Below are positions 10,086 through 22,332 of a DNA stretch of 64,000 nt, in pieces. Numbering within the stretch: the first letter of the stretch is position 1; every line of letters begins with the position of its first letter. The position numbers and the translations under genes were made by a program. The stretch comes from Henckelia pumila (taxonomy: Eukaryota; Streptophyta; Magnoliopsida; Lamiales; Gesneriaceae): contig NC_133120.1 in NCBI RefSeq assembly GCF_033568475.1, positions 85,764,151 to 85,828,150 on the forward strand, given 5' to 3'. The notes under the pieces are model-generated. The model saw nothing but the letters and a program-made list of their open reading frames with translations, was not told the DNA's origin and ran no database searches.

Positions 10086-12725
10086 GCCTATTTTTTCCCC
10101 TCTCCAATCTCTCCCTCCAATTTTATTAATCAAACTCGTGCCTATTAGCATCCCCAAATTTCTTTAGCGCCCTAATCTTCGCTCACGCCGCAACAATCTC
10201 ACTTCTGTGATTTGGAAAATCGTTTCCGTCGGATCCTCCCGCACCCCCGACGTCTTTATCCATCAGCGTCTTTTGCACCGTTTGTCACCAACGCCGCCAT
10301 CCTCACCTTTTGCCACCCCGCCGAGGTAATCTAATTCTTCTCTCGTCTCTGGCAATCAGTAGCCCTGGGTCGTCGCAAGTTTTGTGCTCTATTTTCGAGT
10401 GATTTATTTTTATTTCTTAAAGAAGTTGTAATTTTAACCCAGAAAAACCTGTTTAATTTTCAGCGGTGATTTGAGTTTTGCAGCAGAGAAACCATCGTTC
10501 CATTCCAACCATCTTGTTTGGGTATGTTTTTTTATTTTGTTTTGGTTTTCATGAAGTGTAAAAGTCAATCCAATATATTTTAATTTCATTGATTTAGCAG
10601 ACTGCTCGTGAGATTTTAATTGTTGTACTCGACTAATTAATTTATCAAGGACCACACTGCCCTGTTTTGACTAGATTCGATCCGATCAAGTCTTGGTCGT
10701 AGGCAGTTTTGAGTCTCACTAACATAGTATTAGCAATGCATATTGTAAACTGATTTTGTATTGGCCCTATTTCTTTTGAAATAGATGTTAGTTTCTGCCA
10801 CAAGACAGGACTTGTGAGTTTGCGAAGTTAACTCTCCGGTGCAGCTCCTTGAGGAGACTGAGAAAGCTGTTGGTAATCCTAGATTACCTGTTCAGCATCA
10901 CAGTCTGATCATGAAGAGCCATTAAATCAAAATATTTGAACACATTAGAAATAGCATATCTTTGTTTTTAAAAAAAATTACCTCTTGTTTGTATTGACTG
11001 CCGTGTTATTTTGCTTCTTTTCACTTGCTGGAGCAAGTCATATTGTAAAATTGGAATTTATTTCTCATTTTATTGAATTTGGTTTCTGTAAAATTATGGA
11101 AGTTTCCTCCGTCCATAGCTCATATATCATTCTGAATCTGTAAGTTCCTGGAACTGTGAGTTTCTAGTTTTTTGTGAATATATATGGAAATTCTTGCTAG
11201 TGTGAGCTCATAAAGAACTGTTGGGGGATTTATTTTAGTGAGTGGGCAGCAACTATCCTGTGCTAATTTATTTTCAATTCCTTAGTTATCACACGTAAAA
11301 TAATGAATCAATAATATCTAATATGAAGCCAATAAAATAGTTGAGATGACATGCTGAAAATATATGTGGGTTGCGGCCACGATGGGTAGTAATGGTTCCA
11401 TGTGATTGAAATAATTTCTCAAGCACAATATTTGATGGGTCTAGATTTCTTGAGAGGAGAAAAAAAATTAGAGAGAGACATATAAATGTTGTTAAATTTA
11501 TTGCAAGAAGTTGACAGTTATATGTTTGTAAAGTAGTTGCAAGCATTTGAATTTATTGCACTAGCTGCATCAAATTTCCTTTGGAGCTTAAAAGTTTTGT
11601 AAACAAGTAGATGTTGGTTGGATATTCTTTGTTTGATTTGGATTTTTGGGAACAATGTGTTTGGGATTGCTCTGTCTTGAAAAGTAATTGAAACATGAAA
11701 TTCTTTATTTGCATCAAATATTATTTTTTTGCTTGAAATCTGGGGTGGACTAAAGAATATTGAGAGATGGGTAATTAGATGAGTTGATTTATAGAATACT
11801 TCATCATAATTAAAATAATAATGTAGTTAATTGTATGAAAGAGCTAAGAAAAAATATATATTTATATATATAATATTATGAATATTTTAAATAATATTTA
11901 TTAATACATAAAATAATAATATTTGTCAAAAAATATCTTTTTTTAAAAAAATTAATATAAAAAAGCAAAACAGTACCAATAGGCAATAGTTATAAAAATA
12001 AAGTTAATTACCAAATTAACGAAATTTGGCTTAGATCGATACTTCCACCTTGATATGTTATAAATTACTTTCTTGTGTCAATTAAATTATGAGAAAGAAA
12101 TTTTATTTTAAGATGTTGCATGTAAATTTATTTTAGTAATGTTCTCGCCAATTAATTATGAGTGAAGTAATTTTAGATTAATATTTTGAACATAGATTAA
12201 TTTATAAGTAGAAGTTTATTATATAACATGTTGATTGTGGAGTGATTCTACTTTAACAACTTTTAAAAAATTAATATCATCTCATTTCTTATATTTATAA
12301 TTTATATAATAATTTATAATTGATATGTCTTATTTGGTATTCATACTCCACATATATATACATATATTATATGTTTGTTTTTTGAACTTGTGTTAGTAGA
12401 TCTTTTAGTAATGTTGACGTTGCTTGTAAATTTATTTTAGTAATGTTTTCGCCAATTAATTATGAGTGAAGTAATTTTAGATTAATATTTTGAATGTAAA
12501 TTAATTTATAAGTAGAAGTTTATTATATAACATGTTGATTGTGGAGTGATTCTACTTTAAAAGCTTTTAAAAAATTAATATCATCTCATTTCTTATATTT
12601 ATAGTTTATATAATAATTTATAATTGATATGTCTTGTTTGATATTCATACTCCACATATATATATACATATATTATATATTTGTTTTTTGAACTTGTGTT
12701 AGTAGATATTTTTATCAAACTTGTG
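10086..12725 (+). other. CACTA leader region upstream of the transposase
   Basis: This 2.6-kb stretch has no long open frame. The part at about 10090-10330 is C/T-rich, reads like a plant 5' untranslated exon and ends at a good splice donor (GAG then GTAATC at about 10325). At about 10800-10920 an exon-like stretch can be read as short peptide segments in two frames and may be a captured gene fragment. The last 600 bp are a tandem duplication. A long spliced leader for the transposase is the simplest reading. Confidence 0.5.
12116..12710. repeat. Tandem duplication, about 304 bp, two copies
   Basis: The segment starting near 12117 (TGCATGTAAATTTA) recurs at 12421 (TGCTTGTAAATTTA), and the two copies stay closely matched for almost 300 bp with only scattered differences. 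Each copy ends in GAACTTGTGTTAGTAGAT just before the transposase start codon, so the upstream intron end or promoter has been doubled. Confidence 0.9.
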
Positions 12726-14696
12726 ATGGATAAAACTTGGATGTATTTGCCGAGACAAACTGAGGAATACAGAAAAGGACTGGAGAGTTTCCTAGATTTT
12801 GCATTTTCTAATGCAAACATAAATGGAAAAATTGCATGTCCTTGTGCAAGATGTAAGATTGGCATTTGTGTTTCAAGAGAGGAGGCTTATGATCATTTGA
12901 CGGTTGATGGATTTATCAAAGGTTATACTCACTGACTGGGTTGCTCATGGAGAGATCTCATGTAGTGCATCTTCAATATCTAGTTTCGTTTCATATCGTG
13001 ATGATGTACATGATATGGAAGGGCTAGTTCACGAGGCTTTTGGGATCCACAACACGATGACAACATTAACAATACATCAGGATTTGAAGGGGATAAAGAT
13101 ATTCCAATTGGAGAGGCCCAAAAATTCTATAAATTAATTGATGATTTGCAAAAAGAGTTATATCCTGGCTGCAAGAAATTCTCAAAACTTTCATTCATCA
13201 TTCGCTTGCTTCACTTAAAATGTCTTGGAAAAATGACCAATAAAATATTCGATATGCTTTTGGATTTGTTGAGAGAAGCATTTCCTAACGCCATGAAAGA
13301 TTTACCAAAGTCATACTATGAAGCAGAAAAATTGATGAGGCAATTAGGACTTGGTTACGAAAAGATCGATGCTAGCCCAAATGATTGCACTTTGTACTGG
13401 GGGTTGGACAAAGAAAGAGTTCAGAGCAAAACATGTGATGAGCCCAGATGGGAAACTTCTGAAGGTGATCCTACTGGTGAGAAAAGAAAACTTTCACGCA
13501 AGGTTTTATGGTATTTTCCAATAAAGCCTAGGTTACAACGTTTGTTCATGTCGAGCAAAACAGCAGCCCATATGAGATGGCATTCTAAATCTCGCACAAA
13601 AGACGGTTACATGCGACATCCAGCTGATTCCCCAGCTTGGCAAACGTTTGACCATAACCACTCGGAATTTGCAAAGGATCCCCGGAACATAAGGCTAGGA
13701 TTAGCTTCAGATGGATTTAATCCATTCAAAAATATGAGTGTGGTGCATAGTACATGGCCAGTCGTTTTAGTGCCATATAATCTTTCGCCATGGATGTGTA
13801 TGAAACAACCATACTTTATGTTGTCGTTGCTAATACCTGGTCCATCTGCTCCTGGAAATAACATCGACATCTACTTACAACCCCTTATTGCTGATTTAAA
13901 GGATTTGTGGGAGGTAGGAGTGGAGACATATGATGCATCAACCAAGCAAAATTTTCAATTGCATGCCGCATTACTATGGACGATAAGTGATTTTCCTAGA
14001 TATGCAACCTTATCTGGGTGGAGCACCAAAGGTCAATTTGCATGCACAGTGTGCCACAAATTTACTCATTCACGGTGGTTAAAAATGGAAAAAAATATTG
14101 CTATATGGGTCACCGCAAATTTTTGAACAGTGACCATGAGTTTCGGAAAAATGCTCAACATTTTGATGGAACAGAAGAGTACGGAAGACAACCACCCATA
14201 CTTTCTGGAGAAAGTGCGATCAACGAGTTGAAAATTTTTAAATTGAAATTCGGAAAAACCATGGATGATAATCCGAAACTACCATACAATTGGAAAAAGT
14301 TGAGTATTTTCTTCGATTTACCATATTGGAAAGATAATGTGATACGTCACAACCTTGATCTTATGCATATTGAAAAGAATGTTTGTGAATCGATTTGGGG
14401 GACATTGCTGAATATGGAAGGGAAAACAAAAGATAGTATGAAATCACGTCTTGATTTGCAAGAAATTGGGATAAGATCAACACTTCATCCTATTGAGAAA
14501 GGATCGAGTAGAGTTTTTATTTCTCCATCATGTTATTCAATGGGGGAAAAAAAGAGAAGGGTATATTTTGCAAGGTTTTGAAAAAAGTTAAAGTTCCAGA
14601 TGGCTACGCATCTAACATTTCACATGTGTTCAACTGAAACCACCAAAATTAATCGGTCTAAAAAGCCAAGACAATCATGTTTTGATGCAGCAGTTG
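12726..14696 (+). pseudogene. CACTA transposase (tnp2 family), 5' part
   Basis: The start M-D-K-T-W-M at 12726 is the usual start of tnp2 transposases. The N-terminal part is the zinc-binding transposase-associated domain, with C-P-C-A-R-C-K at about 12837-12857. The tnp2 core follows at about 13140-14570, including L-G-L-G-Y-E-K-I, C-P-N-D-C-like S-P-N-D-C, G-W-S-T-K-G and D-L-M-H-I-E-K-N-V-C. The frame breaks near 12930, between about 13085 and 13137, near 14080, near 14555 and near 14630, so no full product is possible. Coding sequence continues to L-M-Q-Q-L at 14696, where a gypsy element is inserted, and resumes at 30588. In an intact family member this protein binds the ends and catalyses cut-and-paste movement. 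Confidence 0.93.
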
Positions 14697-17600
14697 TGTA
14701 ACGCCCCGTTTTTATCTTAAATGAATTTATTTGAGTTAATCGGAGATTACAGAGTTCACGAGCCGACTTGATTTTGATCAGGGTCCTTTTTGCAAAAATT
14801 AGATTTTTTAGGGACTAAAATGCAAATTATGGATTTTATATATTATCTACTCTTAGAATTTGTTTGACAAAGTCTTCTCCATCTCCTCCAAGACGTCTCC
14901 CTCCATTAGAACGCCTCCAAGCTTTTCCAAGCTTTGGGATTTCAGTCCGAGCACGATCCGGCCGTTGGAATTTATTTCTGAAGGCAGTTTAGCGATCACT
15001 GCAGCGAGAGCTCCGCTATATCGTAAGTTTTTCTACGATCGGATGCATTCTAGTTTTTGGATTTTGTTAGAATTGTTTGAGATTCGAGTATGTTGTTCTA
15101 AACAGAGTTCTGATCGTTTATTATCTGTCGGTTTTGAATTAGAGCGACGCTCAGATTTGTTATGATTATTGGAAGCCATTTTCGAAAATGTGGATTTTGA
15201 GATTGATGAGTTTGCTTTGTTATTGTTGTTTTGGGCATTGATATGAGGTTATATCGGTATTGAACTGCTGTCTGCGTTTCCAGTTTGTTCAGTTTATAGC
15301 CGTTATGCCGTCGGTTTGAGTTTTGGAGATTTCGAACCATTTTTGTATTGATTGAAGCTTTGGCTTGTGAGTGATCATGGTTGTTGATCAACTCTTGTAT
15401 TCGTACAGATTCGTTGGAGTTTGTCGAGCCCTATGTTAGCAGCATTGTTCGTCGAGAGTTGGACGAAGAACGGTAAAGAGATTTTCTTGAACCGTTGTTG
15501 TTGTTTAGGTTGTATAGTTGTTGATAAAATCTTTTGTTGTAGCTTGTTCGGAGTTGGATCTACGACATTGAAAGGTAAAAGCAGTCATCGTAGCGGGATA
15601 GCATACTCGGGACAGTTGGTTCTCGAGTTTCCCTTTCAAATCACATATTGCATCTACACTTGTTCTAGCATGAGGAACTTGTGTCTTGTTGATTGATTTT
15701 ACTTTCGACTATGTGGCTTATGTTTTATGTTTATGTTATGCATTCATCTTGAGCCTACATTGATTCAGCTGGCAGAACCGCCCTTTTTGTTTGGACGTTT
15801 GGGAACTATGATTGAGTGGCCTAGATCGTAGTCGTATCGCCTAGTGCTAGCATACTCATTATGGTTGCTCAAAGTCTAGAGGAGTGAGATATGTGGCACC
15901 ACCTCGATTGGGAGAGTCGGTGAGTCGTCACATGATCTCATCCTTGGGATCCCAAAAGCACAGCAGCAATCCTTCGTTTATCAGATTTGATATCCCGGTT
16001 TAAAGACATGCATTTCATTACGTTGTTATTGATTGTGTTGTTGTCTTGAAAGCATGTTTATTGTTGTATTACTTGATATGTTGCTTTTACTGGGATTATC
16101 ATTCTCACCGGTTTATCCGACTGTTGCTTTGTTTTGTATGTGTACTTACAACAGTGTAACGCCCAGAATTATTTAATTTTAATCCGAGAATAATTAATTT
16201 GGGAATATTTGGAGTTTTGATTCAAATTCTAATATTCTTAAATTGATTAGGATTGAAATTGAATAACATGAGAATGTGAGGGCTGAATTGCAATTATTGT
16301 ATAGTTGAGGGGCCAAAGTGCAAAATCATTATTTTGAGCTGGACACTTGTTATTCCTCAGCATGTTCACGTGTACTACACTATATTCCATCAGAAAATTC
16401 AGACAAGGAAAAAGGAAGAACCGAGAGCAGAATTTTCCAAACTTTTCTTCATCTTTCAAATTGTGATATCTTGAGATACGGTTATCCGTTTTCGATTCCG
16501 AAAGATGTTCTGGAATCCTCGCAAGACGACCTTCGATTTGATGTAAGTTTCCTCTTTGTTCTTCGGGGTTTGAGATTTCGAAATGGACAGATATCAGATG
16601 TTGTTATGAAATTGTGGTGTTGAGATTCTATCTTGTATAATCTTGAAGTTGGGTTGAAGATGGAGTTGTATATCATGTTCTGGTGATTCTCAATTATGAT
16701 TCGATCTATATATATCTGCTGTTCTGTTGATCTTGAAGTTTTAACAGCTGATGTTCATATTAGAAATGTTGTATTGAGTTCGGAATCGCCGAAGTACTAC
16801 CGATATGCCGTTGAACTCGTGAATTGAAGTGTTTTGCTACTGTTCTTGCATTTAGAAGTTGTTGAGCTATTAGTTAATGGTTCCTTGATTGTTATGCTAT
16901 CATTTCAGTGGTTGAACAGGGCATATCAACTCAAGAACGTCAACTCCAAAACCGATAAACAATAGAACAAGGTTGGTAGAGTTTGCCTTTGAAATTCTTG
17001 TTGAAGTTTGGGGTTGATATTGAGCAGATTTTGATATAGTCTTGGTGGTTGATCTTGTACAGACTTTGACAAGTTTGAAGACATCCTAAACACCACATTT
17101 GAAAGGTAAAAGTGGACTACTATTTGATTGGGACTACAACTCGAGATGGTTTGTATCGAGTTCCCCTAAATCACATACTTGTTTGCTTAATTGCTCTTAT
17201 GTGTTTTTATTTGAGTTGTTGAATAAGTTTTGATGTTATGAATGCCTTGATGATGATATATGTTGCATTCATCTTGAAGACTTATTCTTTGATTTTGAAA
17301 TGAACGAAAACGTTCGAATAGACGATTTGAGGAATTGTATATGTATGGCCTGGGTGGTTGTTTTATCCTAGCGTCTGATTTGCATATATGATTGCTTCAA
17401 AGTCTAGAGAAGAAAGATAAGTAACCCCACCTCGATCGGGAGAGTCGGTGGATTAGTTATGATATCTACTTCTCGGGATCCCAATTGTCGAATGACGAAA
17501 TGAACCTTGTTTTGAAAACATGCATTGTACTTACTTTTATATCATGATCTTGATATATGTTGTTATGCATGTTTAGTTGCTTTTACTGGGAAATCTATTT

Positions 17601-18856
17601 CTCGCCGGAGTTATCCGGCTATTGTCTTGTTGTATGTGTCATTGCAATAGGAGGGAGTGGAACCGGGCAAAGGCGTACATGAAGAACAAGGAATGAGATG
17701 AACATAGCGTGATGATTCGAGTTTAGATGATTATGAGCTGTCTTGTAGTGAAATGGAGCCTTAAAAATGATTATGGTTTAGATATTTGTACCAAGACTTG
17801 ATTATGATGATGTTGTAGTCTTGTTTGTTGTAGTTGGGATTGAATAGATATATAAATCCTTGAATCAATATGATGTATCTTGAACTTGAATTGTATATAG
17901 CTTCTTGTGTATCTTGATGCATCTTGGTTATGTTTTAAGGCCTTGGAGTGATCTAATTGTATTCATTGTATAGCATGATAGATGTTGCTATTGATTATAC
18001 CATGTCTATACCTTGGTAGGAGATGATCTTGAATCAAAGGGATGCATGAACTCAATTTTTGAACAGCAGCAGAGTGCAGCCAAATTTCTGGCCGATTGGC
18101 CTGCGCACGGGCGAGCTACTGCTCGCGTGCGCGCGGGCCAAGCCAGGGGGCCTCGGTCCCATTGGCTTGCGTGCGCGCGAGGGGTGATGCCCGCGCGTGC
18201 GCAGGGCAATTTATTTAAAAAAAAAAAAAATTTATTCTTTTGTTTAGACATTGATACTTGTCTATTATTGTTGATTAATGTTTATTGAGAGATTAGAACT
18301 CGGGTCATCACAAACAGGAAGGGCAGGATCAAGTCAGCATAGACCTGGTTAGCGTCCAGAGCAAGAGATAGAAGTGAGACTCGTTTAGAAGTCGAATCAG
18401 CATGTCAACCTAATTATGTTTTGCGAACATGTTTAGTCATTCGAACTTCTCGTATTTGTTTTGTAAGCAAGAATCGATGTAGGTACTACCGTATTGAATG
18501 TTTCTCTTTCCTAAACCTTACTTGTATTGTTATTGGCATGTCAAATACTTTTAATGCAAGTGTTTAGATTTTGTTAAGTTTATTTCGGTGCCTTAACATT
18601 TCTGGGTGAGAGGACGGCGCGGGCGCGCGGCCTCTTTGCGAGGTAGAGACGCGGGCGCTCTTACTTATATCACGGGCGCGCTGGTCTTTGCGCAGCATCG
18701 GCATGGGCGCGCTGCCTTAGGCGCGGGCGCGCTGGTTTTAGCGAAGCTTAGGCGCGGGCGCGCTGATGTCAGCGCGGGCGCGCGAGCCTTCTTTAAAAAA
18801 AATATATATAATTGGTTGTTTGTCCGAGTTTAGTTGATTAGAAACGAGGTCTCACA
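14697..18856 (+). repeat. 5' LTR of the gypsy element, interrupted by a solo LTR
   Basis: It matches the 3' LTR starting at 27300. A foreign solo LTR with its duplication occupies 16155-18317; without it the LTR is about 1997 bp. A GC-rich minisatellite of GCGCGGGCGCG-type units lies at about 18610-18790, near its 3' end. The LTR ends CTCACA. Confidence 0.93.
16155..18312 (+). mobile_element. Solo LTR nested in the gypsy 5' LTR
   Basis: It begins TGTAACGCCCAG and ends GGGTCATCACA, with the duplication AACAG at 16150-16154 and 18313-18317. The undisturbed sequence is seen in the 3' LTR near 30056, where this segment is absent. It is 2158 bp long. It shares blocks with its host LTR, such as the GGGAGAGTCGGTG segment and the TGCTTTTACTGGGA segment in the same order, and has its own GC-rich patch at about 18095-18205. 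It therefore belongs to a related Tekay-like family. No coding region is present. Confidence 0.92.
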
Positions 18857-18861
18857 TTAAG

Positions 18862-18872
18862 TGGTATCAGAG
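18862..18872 (+). other. Primer-binding site of the gypsy element
   Basis: TGGTATCAGAG lies five bases after the end of the 5' LTR and is complementary to the 3' end of plant initiator methionine tRNA, the usual primer for reverse transcription in these elements. Confidence 0.88.
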
Positions 18873-19907
18873 AGATAAGATTCTTGGTTGAACTAGAGTG
18901 AGCGGGTAGATCGAGTATGCGTGTATTGGCTCCTCGCATGTGTTTGAATTATTTTAGCTGTATAATTAATTCCATGCGAGCATGCTTTATTGTTGAGAAT
19001 TATTTGAATTACATGGTTATGTGATTTACTTTTATAAGCATGATCTACTTGAGATATAACTGCTTATGTTATCGAATGGTATCCGGTTTTTTTGAGCGGT
19101 TGTAAAGGGGCACCGGTTGTAGCGATTGAGATATCTTGTGGCCTAACCTTTGTTATTCAGATGGGTCCTCGTCGAGTGATAAACAGAAACACACCGCCAG
19201 TTATCCCTGCAACTGAGCAAGCTAGCACTGAAGTTGATCAGTTGGATGCTTCAGCAACGCCTATGGAAACCTTGCTGAAGAGGTTTCAGTCGTTCAATCC
19301 GCCGCTATTGATGGGTTCAGAAAATTCAGTTGACTGCGAGAGTTGGTTGGATGATATTGATCAGCTGTTCGATTCCATTGATTACACAGATGACCGCAGA
19401 ATCAGGTTAATCATTCATCAGCTACGTGGGGTTGCTAAGAGCTGGTGGATCATGACAAAGAAAGCAATGGAGAGTAGAGGTACGGAAGTTACTTGGACTC
19501 TTTTTAAATCTGAATTTTATAAGCGGTTTTTCCCTATCTCGTATCGCAAAGATAAGGGAGCAGAGTTTGCCAACCTGAGGCAAGAGAATCTGAACATTGA
19601 AGAGTACGTGGCTAAGTTTGATAGTCTGTTGCGTTTTGCACCGCTAATTGCCGGAGATGAAGAAGCTAAGGCAGATCAGTTCATCAATGGTATGAACCCC
19701 GACGTCTTCACGTTGGTAAACACCAACAGGCCTAACAACTTTGCGGATGCCATGAATCACGTAAAGGGAGCAGAAGCAGGCTTGTGGAGGCAAAGAGGTA
19801 ACCAGGTAGCACCTCAGCAACAGAGGCAGTATCAGATGCCACCATCTCAGTATCAGAATCAGCCACCTCAGCATCAGAACCAGCAGCAAAGGTATGAAGG
19901 TGGAAAC

Positions 19908-20954
19908 TGTAACGCCCAGAAATTCGTCACGTAAATCCGCATGCATAACTAGGGGATTTTATAATTTTATAATAATGTGAAAATGTGTTAAATTGTTTTT
20001 ATGAGTGATTATTTAAATTAATTGATTTATTTGCATGTTTTAAATATTATTTCGGCATTTAAATCTGTATGATGTGATTTATGAATTTATTTGAGAAAGT
20101 TTATTTTATGATCGCGTAGGCGGGACCGTGGACGGACGAGATGTTAGTTTTCACCCAAAATATTTTATGAGATTTTTAGGAGCCTTAAAATATTATTTTA
20201 AGGTAAGATTTTAAGAAAATTATGGTATTTATATATATGTATATTTATATGTCCGTTTTTACCCAAAATAAGTCATTTTAATGACTTTTATTAAGCTTTA
20301 AAAATCCAATTATTTATAATTTCGGGATTTACTTAGTTTTAGCAAATTAGAATGTATTTTTTTTAAAAAAGTTTAAAATTTGAGTATTTAATTATCCTAA
20401 TTATCTATTTATTTATTAAACCTAGATTATCTTAAAAATCTACCCTAATCCTCCTACCTCCATTCACGTTTTCTTGCTAGCCGCCTCCTCAATCTTCTCC
20501 CACTCCCTTCATCGTTCCTTCAACAGAAAACCCACCCCATAGACGATCGTTAAAAGTTTTTGGAGTTTTTGGAAGATCCATTCGTCCCGGCGAGCCCGAT
20601 ACGTGTCGTTTACGTCGTTTCGTCTAAATAATTCTCAAGGCACGTTTCGAATCCATTCTTGAACACCATTTAAATCATATACACTTGTTTTCTGAGCATG
20701 AATGATCTGTGAATGTATGAGTTTTTCAGATTTGCAAGAGATTTTTCATAATTCATGCATAACCCACGTTTTTGAGGATGATGGCTCGGTTTTGACATGA
20801 TTCTTCATGCATGGTTGTTCAAGTCTGCTGCCTACTGTTAGGGGGTCGATCTAGGGTCCCTTAGGGTCAGTTTCAGTGGGTGGAAAGGGTCTGTAGTGGC
20901 TGGATTCAGGCATGGAAGCCGCTGGTATAGGGCTGTGCGCGCAGGGATGTTTCA
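19908..20954 (+). repeat. 5' LTR of the gag-only element
   Basis: It starts TGTAACGCCCAGAAATTC and ends GGGATGTTTCA, is 1047 bp long, and is nearly identical to 22333-23378. Confidence 0.95.
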
Positions 20955-20956
20955 TT

Positions 20957-20969
20957 TGGTATCAGAGCC
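20957..20969 (+). other. Primer-binding site of the gag-only element
   Basis: TGGTATCAGAGCC lies two bases after the 5' LTR and matches the complement of the initiator methionine tRNA 3' end. Confidence 0.9.
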
Positions 20970-21187
20970 TTGGTCCTTGGAGGTTGACTAGCCTGCTGCT
21001 CGGAGCTCAGAAACCGCACTGCCAGTCTGTAAGTTTTAAGTGTTTTAAATTATGATTTATGCATGGGACACATGAGTTATGTTTTTTTAATGATTTATGA
21101 AAATTAGAATTTAAAGTACGAGAGATTTAAAGTCAAAATATTAGTTATGCATTGCGATTTACGTGGGGAAATATGTGGTGGTGCAGA

Positions 21188-22171
21188 ATGCCTCCGAGAC
21201 CTATGAACCGACGTGGGGAATCTCCACGTCCACCTCCACCTCCACCACCGCAGAACCCTCTTGCAGCATTGGAGCAGGCCAATGCTAATATGATGGCAGG
21301 GATTACTGCTCTGTTGGAGCAGCAGGCTGCACGTCCTAGACTGTCCCACGAGGAGGACGTTGCTGAGCGGTTCCAGAAGAAGGGGCCGAAGGAGTTCACT
21401 GGTACCACCGATCCATTGGTGGCTGAGGGGTGGATTCATTCTTTGGAGTCCATCTTTGCATACATGGGGATTACTGACGCCGACAGGGTGAACTGTGCGA
21501 CTTATATGATGAGGGGAGATGCAGCTCTTTGGTGGGAGGGTGCTGCCAGGGGAGTACATCTTCCTACGTTGACTTGGGCGGAGTTTAGGCGTATCTTCTA
21601 CGCCAAGTATTTCACAGAGGATGTGCGCAGTCGCATGATCCGGGAGTTTATGAGTCTCCGACAGGGGGACAAGACGGTGGTTGAGTACATCAAGCAGTTC
21701 GAGAGGGGGTGTCATTTTGTGCCCCTGATTGCTGATAGTGCGCAGGAGAAGATGAGACAGTTTGTCGATGGGCTTAGGGCAGACATCAAGCATGATGTAC
21801 GCATGATGGACGTCACCACTTATGAGGCAACGGTGAGTAGGGCACTACGTTCCGAGGATGGTAGGAAGGAGATCTTGAGGGAGCAGCAGAGGAAAAGACA
21901 GTTTCAACCATCGTACCACGAGTCGTATCCACAACATGATGCAAAGAAGCAGTACACTGGGCCTTCGAAGGGCCCAAATCCACCGAGACAGCAGGGAGCT
22001 ATCGTTCCTCGTGCAGAAGCTCTACCTCTCTGCCAGAAATGCCAGAAGCCCCATCCAGGGCCGTGCATGAAGGGATCAGGCATGTGCTATCATTGCAAGG
22101 AACCAGGACACATCATGCTGCACTGTCCCAAGAAGAATGTTGTCGGACGTGTTTATGTGATGCAGGCGTAG
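21188..22171 (+). CDS. gag protein of the gag-only element
   Basis: A 327-residue open frame starts at the methionine of M-P-P-R-P-M; an upstream in-frame methionine at 21152 is less likely because the M-P-P-R start suits plant gypsy gag. Residues 18-25 are a proline run. The gypsy-type capsid domain (retrotrans_gag family) covers about residues 65-230, with the A-L-W-W-E-G block. A basic linker follows, and then two Cys/His clusters near the end, the second a classical C-X2-C-X4-H-X4-C zinc knuckle. Such a protein would assemble virus-like particles around element RNA. It has no pol partner in the element and the frame looks whole. Confidence 0.85.
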   Translation: MPPRPMNRRGESPRPPPPPPPQNPLAALEQANANMMAGITALLEQQAARPRLSHEEDVAERFQKKGPKEFTGTTDPLVAEGWIHSLESIFAYMGITDADRVNCATYMMRGDAALWWEGAARGVHLPTLTWAEFRRIFYAKYFTEDVRSRMIREFMSLRQGDKTVVEYIKQFERGCHFVPLIADSAQEKMRQFVDGLRADIKHDVRMMDVTTYEATVSRALRSEDGRKEILREQQRKRQFQPSYHESYPQHDAKKQYTGPSKGPNPPRQQGAIVPRAEALPLCQKCQKPHPGPCMKGSGMCYHCKEPGHIMLHCPKKNVVGRVYVMQA

Positions 22172-22332
22172 GAAGCAGTGCCGGATACTTTGCGCATCAC
22201 GGGTAATTTTTCTTAACACATTAAAATTTGTCGTTTTTGGATTGCTCTATTCGGGACTACGCGAAGAAACTTGTTATTGCCTGGAGTTCGTTTCAATTTC
22301 GAGGACGAAATTCCATTTAAGGGGGAGAGAAT

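Noticed and set aside
18006-18288. Ala/Arg-rich open frames on both strands
   Set aside because: They come from the GC-rich patch inside a solo LTR and are composition artefacts.
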